This document shows, in pieces, positions 53,111-64,000 of a stretch of 64,000 nt of DNA. How positions within the stretch are numbered: the first letter of the stretch is position 1; every line of letters starts with the position of its first letter. This DNA comes from Pyrocephalus nanus (lineage: Eukaryota > Chordata > Aves > Passeriformes > Tyrannidae), in assembly GCA_038380795.1 (NCBI GenBank), contig CM076281.1:434001-498000 (forward strand), written 5' to 3'. The notes below the pieces were generated by a model, which was given only the letters and a program-made list of their open reading frames with translations, ran no database searches and was not told where the DNA came from. The position numbers and the translations under genes are program-made.

Positions 53111-56100
53111 AAGCGTTATGCAATGCCCCCCACCAGGGCAGCCCCGAGGGACGGCCAGGACGGCTATGGGGGGGGACACAACGCCCCCGGTGCCCCTCTG
53201 CGGACCCCGGAGTCTCCCACCGACCAGCTGGATCCCGCCCGGGGCTTCAGGGAAACGTTCGTTTTCCCGCTTAGGGCAAATCCGCACCGAGCATCCCAAA
53301 GGACCTCGGGAACAGCCACTGGGGTAAAGAAACCCTGAAACGAGCCCCCGCCAGCCTGGCCCTCCCCAAGCCCCCCACTCACTCCACCCCTCACAACCAG
53401 TGTGCAGGGGTTAGTGGGGGCCCCACCCCTGATTCTGTCACGGTCCTTGCTCGCCATGAGAGTACCCACCCAACTGACTTGGCAGATCTATTCTCCCATA
53501 GGTTCGAAGGAGCCCTGAGCCAGAGGTTCCCTCTAGGAGCCCCTGGGTGCTGTGAGGGGCTCAAGAAGTAAATTAGGACCCCAGTGTTCCTTCAAGGAGC
53601 TTCAACTAACACTGAAAGCTGTTTTCTCAAAAGTGGTGTTCTGGTACTAAATCCTCACTTTTCTGGTCTTTGAGAACTTAATTCACAGCTCAGCAAACCC
53701 GGGTGCTGCATCCATAATCCAAGAACTTAATTTAAACTAAATGGCATTAATTACTCAAGAAAATACCTATTACTGGTAATGATGGAGTCCTTGGGTCCAC
53801 ACACATCTGAAGAGCATTGGTGTCTTCTCGCAGCTGGGCAGCAGAGGGTGCTTTGCTGTGTCAGCTGGAGAGGCTGTGCCTTGCCTGGGCCACAGAAAGG
53901 GAATCAGATGGGGGTCTTCGGAATCTGGGCAGTGATCTGCCCTCTGGAGGGGCTCTCACCTCCTATAAGTTACGGGCTAAAGGCTGGAGGGCACAGCCTG
54001 CCCAGACAGACCATGTCCATGCACCAGATGGGCAGCTGGAAGCTGCTCTGCCACAGGGGCCAGCACCTTGGCCATCAGCTGGATGTGTCAGCTGAAATGG
54101 TAGCCAGGAAATCACTGGTATATCATATTTGGTGAGCAGGCAGCACAGGGCTCACTGCTTGGCAAGGCCCCACTCTGCAGAGCCCCAAAGCTGTGCCGGG
54201 CCTCATGTTTGTACACACAGAGAGAGCCCCAGGGGAACGACTGAGCTGGTCCCACTGCTCCAACCACTTGTGCTGTCCCCCAGCAGGGTAGAGCCAAGGC
54301 TGACCCTTCACTGACCCTCACCCCGGCCTTGGCTTCTCTCTCTAGTCCTTGTACCACACTTCAGGAGGTCATGGGCAGGGGAGCAGTGACGGGATGGAGG
54401 GAGGAATGAGAGGAGGCTGAAACTCACCCTCCTGCCCCTGGACCCCAGGAGCTGCCCTACCCCTGCTTCAGCACAAAGATCTTTGCGGACGTCAGAGATT
54501 TAAAAGTAAAAACAACTTTTATTATAAAACATTTGAAAATTGAAAAGAAGTTCTAAAATAATGAGAAAAAAAATTGGAGTGTTCACATATCACATACATG
54601 CTAACGTGGAGGGACAAATTGCATTGCTTAGCTCAAGCAAATATCCTTATGAGAAGATATTTTAAAGTCCCTGTGGAAATGTTAAGCTAATGTTAAATTT
54701 ATTAAAACCCTCCAGCTTTTAGCCTTTAGACTTTAAAGGAGCCTCTTATTAGGTTCTTCAAAGCAATTAAAAGACACACACACACTATCTTTCAATTAGG
54801 CTAAAAAATAGTATTTGAGATGAAGTTAAACTCATTTTTAAATTAAATGCAAAAATCCCCCTAATAATTAACTCGGGGATAGAGAGGGTGAAGCTCTGAT
54901 CTCAAAGCACTCCCACAGTTAGCCCGGAAGGGTGCAGGATTCAGGTTTAACTCCAGTGCACACAGAATGATTCCTGTTGGGAGTCAGCTGTTTGGTCCAG
55001 GAATCCGGTCACCGCCGAGGGATCTGTGCTCACCCAGCGCAGCAGCTTGGCCACATCCAGACTCGCAGTCAGAAGCTCCATCCCTCAGCTCCTCCAGCAG
55101 CCCAGGAAGGAGGGATGCTTGGGCAGGAGCAGCCCCAGGTGCTCCCCGGGGCTGTCTCTGCCCATCGACTGCGGTGCAGGATCCCTGCCGTCCTTACCCA
55201 TCCTCCCGGGACAGGTATCTTGGCTAAGACGGCATCCACCAGACCCCAGTGTCAGAGCGAGACTCAGAGGCCTCTGAAGGCAGAGCGAGGCCGTGGTGCA
55301 CAGCACCCCTTGTCCCCGCAGGGCAGCACGGTCACGACCCCCGCCCCAGCCCTCCCGACTGCCCAGCACCAGGCGCGGGGGGTCAGCTCAGCCCCAGCAG
55401 GAAGCCCCGGCAGCAGCGGGGCTGCAGCCCTACGGGACCGTGCCCCAGTGCCACCCAGGGCTGCACGGGCGCTACCCGCACTGGTGCCGCTGCCAGCACC
55501 GCTGTCCTTCCCGCTGTCGGTACCGCTGTCTGCGCCGGTGCCGGTGCCGGTACCACTAGAGGTCAGTGCCGGCACGGAGCGACAGTAGCGGCAGCGGCCG
55601 AGCCCAGCCCCTCTGGCAGAGCTGCCGCCCACAGCCCCACCCACAGTGCTCACATCCAGCATCCCTCATCCTCACATCCCGCATCCTCACGTCCTCGCAT
55701 CCCAGATCCCCACATTCCACATCCCCACAGTCTGCATCCCTGCATCTTCACACCCCTGCATCTTTACATCCCTGCGTCCCACATTCTGCATCCCCTCAAT
55801 CTCCACCAGTCTCCCGTTCACTGTGGAACTGGTGATGGGAAACATGAACAGAGTGTGTGCATCGGGTTGACCCCAATCTGCCAGGTGGTCGCTGTGGAGG
55901 CAGCTGGCATTATCCTGTGCCATGCTGGGTGCAGAGGATGCGTGGTGCTCTGCTGCCATCCGGCGTGGCAGGCTGCATCCTGGAGCGATGACCTCATTTA
56001 CAGAGCGGCTCTCTGTCCCTGAGTACCCGACCTTGACTGTTTTATCCAGTGGAAAATCAATGAAAATCGTTCAAACCTCATAAAACATGATGCACTCAGA

Positions 56101-56639
56101 CAACCCCTCTCCCCTCCTCCCATCTGTAGCTCACTGCTACTCAAGTTATCACCCAAGTTAGGGGAAGACACAACACGACATTAAAAACACCCACACACCC
56201 TAAACTTGGCACACTGCCCTGAGAGGGACACTGCCCTACAACTCCTCTGCGTGCTGGTTGCACTCTGGTATAAGCAGAATCGCAGTAGTTTTAATGTGAG
56301 GATGGCAGCACAACTCAGCTGAGCATCAGAGCAGGAACACTGCACTCTCTGTGGCAGATTTGGGTTTAAGGGAACGGGGATCAGCAGATTGTCAGCTGAT
56401 GGGGAGGACGCTACCATTTCTCTGCACCGTCACTGCCGTGCGGCATGGAACAGGCCACCGCATACCAGCTTCCCACCAGAGAGGCACAGAGGATTGAGTC
56501 ATCTTTGAATGTGGAGCCCCAGCTGGTCTGGTCACCGCAAACAAAAGGCATGAAGAATCAGTTACCACATGAGTAAACAACCTTTTTGTGCTATCTCTAT
56601 GAACGCAGCTTTGCTGGTTCAACCCACTGGTTTCCTGGC
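53111..56639. other. Intergenic region between the divergent RAP1GAP2 and CCDC92B promoters
   Basis: 3.5 kb with no exon I can support. An AT-rich block at about 54490-54880 stands out from GC-rich flanks. A degenerate repeat lies at 55640-55800, and short CG-rich ggtgcc/ccgctg repetition at about 55480-55556. Confidence 0.65.
55640..55800 (+). repeat. Degenerate catcc/cacatcc tandem repeat
   Basis: About 15-18 imperfect copies of an 8-10 bp word (catccctca, cacatcccg, tgcatcctc). The sequence is C/T/A-rich and almost G-free on the plus strand. An old minisatellite between the two promoters. Confidence 0.75.
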
Positions 56640-57038
56640 TGCAGGCGGGCCCACATTTGACTCACATCCCCCCGACTGGCGGTAACGCTGCAGCCCCCAC
56701 AGGGACACACCGCCGCTGCCTCCCCCGCAGACCTCGAGCCCCCCGCTCTGGCCCCCTGGGGCTGCTCGGGGGTCCCCGCGCCCGGGGCTGGGCGGGCGGC
56801 GGCCGCGGGGCCCGACGAGGCTTCAGCACCGCGGACAGCGGCGGGAGCGGCGGCGGCGACCGCTGGGTCTCGGGGAGCGGGGACACGAGAGACCTCGGGG
56901 ACCGGGACAGGAGACACGAGGGTCTCCCGGGAGAGCAGCCCCGCCTCACCGGAGGTCCCTGAGACCAGGGTCCTGAGAGTCCAGGGGAGCGGGACCCAGC
57001 CCTACCGAAGGTCCTGAGAAGCGGGAGAGGGGCCCGAA

Positions 57039-57150
57039 GGTCCCGGGGAGCGGCGGCCCCACCTCACCGAGGGTCCCGGGGAGCGGCGCCCCCACCTCAC
57101 CGAGGGTCCCGGGGAGCGGCGGCCCCACCTCACCGAGGGTCCCGGGGAGC
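57039..57150 (+). repeat. 33-bp GC-rich minisatellite
   Basis: ggtcccggggagcggcggcc plus ccacctcaccgag repeats with starts at 57039, 57072, 57105 and 57138; the last unit is partial. Units differ by one or two bases. Lies in the CCDC92B CpG island. Confidence 0.95.
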
Positions 57151-57397
57151 AGCGGCCCGTTCCCGATGCGGCTCCCCTTTCAGCGGTTCCCCCGGCCCGG
57201 GTCCGGGGCAGTGTCCCCGGCGCGGGGGTCTCTCCCCGGTGCCCGTGGCCGCCCGCCCCGGCGGAGCTCCCCAGTTCCGGTCACGTTGCCGCCTGTTTAC
57301 GGGCGGCGGGGCCGGGCCGGGCGAGGCGGGGCCGCCGCAGGCAGCGCGGGCAGCGCGGGCAGCGCGGGAGCCGGCGCGGCCCCGGCCCCGGCGCCCC

Positions 57398-57442
57398 ATG
57401 ACACCCAGCGGGCGCCCCGCGGGGCCCCGCAGCTCCCCCCAG
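57398..57442 (+). CDS. CCDC92B: CCDC92B probable exon 1, possible N-terminal extension
   Basis: A strong donor (CAG/GTAAGG at 57443) in the CpG island probably ends exon 1. An ATG at 57398 opens 15 codons, MTPSGRPAGPRSSPQ, in phase 0 with exon 2, so translation could run on through AWTVNLVT into METVSLEHQ. Its start context is poor (C at -3), whereas the exon 2 ATG is good. I consider this exon mainly 5' UTR, with the extension as an alternative. Confidence 0.5.
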
Positions 57443-62993
<5,551 letters not shown>

Positions 62994-63041
62994 AGCTCAC
63001 CCATGACCTGGAAATGAAAGAGCTGGAGGCCCGGCAGCAAG
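62994..63041 (+). CDS. CCDC92B: CCDC92B exon 3 (gene continues beyond the window)
   Basis: Acceptor TCTTCCAG ending at 62993, donor GTAAGG from 63042. Encodes ELTHDLEMKELEARQQ with split codons at both ends; Glu is completed from exon 2 (G/AG). It continues the coiled coil (CSELTHDLEM is the family signature). The rest of the reading frame lies to the right of the window. Confidence 0.93.
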
Positions 63042-64000
63042 GTAAGGGCACAGCTCTGGGCACAGGGTAAGGGGTGGTGGGTGTGTGGGTGAAAAGCCTG
63101 GGCTGGAGGGGACCCATCGGGGCTGCCCAGGGAGGGGACATGGACTTTGTCTGAGGGGACAGAGGGGCTGAGGGCAGGGCTGGGAAGGCAGCATGCAGTT
63201 CACAGGCTGCTGGCAGCACAGTAAATGCTGGTGTCACCCAGGAACCCCACAGCTGGCAGAGGATGCTCTGTGAGCAGCCTGGTTCCTCTCCTCCATCCCA
63301 GGGATGAAGCTGTAACTCCTCCCTGGTGCTGCCTGGGCACAGTCCCTGGCACGAAGCCCCAGCCTGCGCTGTGTCCTCGGTGCCAGGGCTGGCCGTGCCA
63401 GGGTGGGTGCAGGCTGCTTTCACTGGGGCTGTTGGGGTCCTTGCCCTTGGCACCCTTACACAGTGCCATGGCTGGCTCCAGGGGGGATTCTACTCTCCCA
63501 GCTCCTCCCGTGGAGCCAGGGGCCCTCCCGTGCACCAGTGGGCTCTCTGATGGTGAAGGGTCTGGCACCCAGCCCACCAGGTGCCATCAGGGTGTCATCA
63601 GCCACAACGCAGCGAGTCCCACCCATGGTCCCCGCCCCTCCTTTAGCCTTTTAGAGCTGACAAAGAGCACGATCATTTTGCCACGTTTATGGGGCAGCAC
63701 CTCCTTTACCATGCCATCAAATGATTGCTCTTCTAATGCCATTCATGGAACAATTACTGCGTGCAACTGCCTCCCTGGGACCTCATTATAAAGCATTTTC
63801 CCTCTGCAGCAGCACTTAGGAGCTGAGGCTGTGAGGGACTGCCAATCCTGTAGTAAAAAGCAGAGTATTGCAGAGGATGGCAGCAGGTCTGGGCAGGCCA
63901 GGGAGCGTGGGCGGGTGCCAGCCAGCGCCCTGCCAGGGGCTGGGTGTCAGAGTGGGTGGCTGGGGCTGCTGGGGGCAAGAGTCCAGCCCAGCCCTCCTGC
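63042..64000. other. CCDC92B intron 3, partial
   Basis: Nothing recognised up to the window end. Confidence 0.6.

Noticed and set aside
52070..53338. 422-codon plus-strand open frame
   Set aside because: It is a shadow of the CpG island and the 23-bp array, and exon 1a with its splice donor lies on the opposite strand.

Overview
This is a window of vertebrate, almost certainly avian, nuclear DNA. Three fragments of the CR1 LINE with the typical bird 3' end are present (about 2.8, 8.8 and 46.5 kb). Genes are split into short exons with consensus GT/AG splice sites, and CpG islands mark promoters. There are no bacterial-type genes, operons, rRNA, tRNA or CRISPR arrays that I can see.

The window is dominated by one gene on the minus strand, RAP1GAP2 (Rap1 GTPase-activating protein 2). 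I could place 23 exons of the MF-RKRSVSF form, from the start codon at 41,992 down to 1,278. All are joined by consensus splice sites and all reading phases agree. They sum to exactly 728 codons, against 731 residues that I recall for the human protein, so only the last two or three codons and the 3' UTR are not placed. The order is: an N-terminal Ser7/Ser9 regulatory segment, a GoLoco-like motif, a dimerisation region, the Rap-GAP catalytic domain with its Asn thumb, and a Ser-rich C-terminal tail with a TKTT motif.

Upstream of and between these exons lie additional first exons. Exon 1a (52.85 kb) plus exon 2a (50.3 kb) encode a different N-terminus. A CpG island with good donors at 48.2 kb is the likely non-coding start of the Ser7/Ser9 form. 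Exon 1c (26.2 kb) sits in a third CpG island inside the gene. Every one of these ends in phase 2 and fits the next shared exon in frame.

To the right, on the plus strand and divergent from RAP1GAP2, is the 5' part of CCDC92B: a CpG-island first exon ending at 57,442, and coding exons at 60,727-60,880 and 62,994-63,041. The rest lies beyond the window. CCDC92B next to RAP1GAP2 agrees with the human 17p13.3 neighbourhood as I remember it.

The most striking unexplained structure is that all four CpG islands carry their own GC-rich tandem array: 23 bp at 25.84 kb, a 5-bp-based composite at 48.28 kb, 23 bp at 52.62 kb ending 18 bp from a splice donor, and 33 bp at 57.04 kb. The remaining sequence is intron or intergenic DNA with simple repeats and AT-rich patches, in which I see no further genes.
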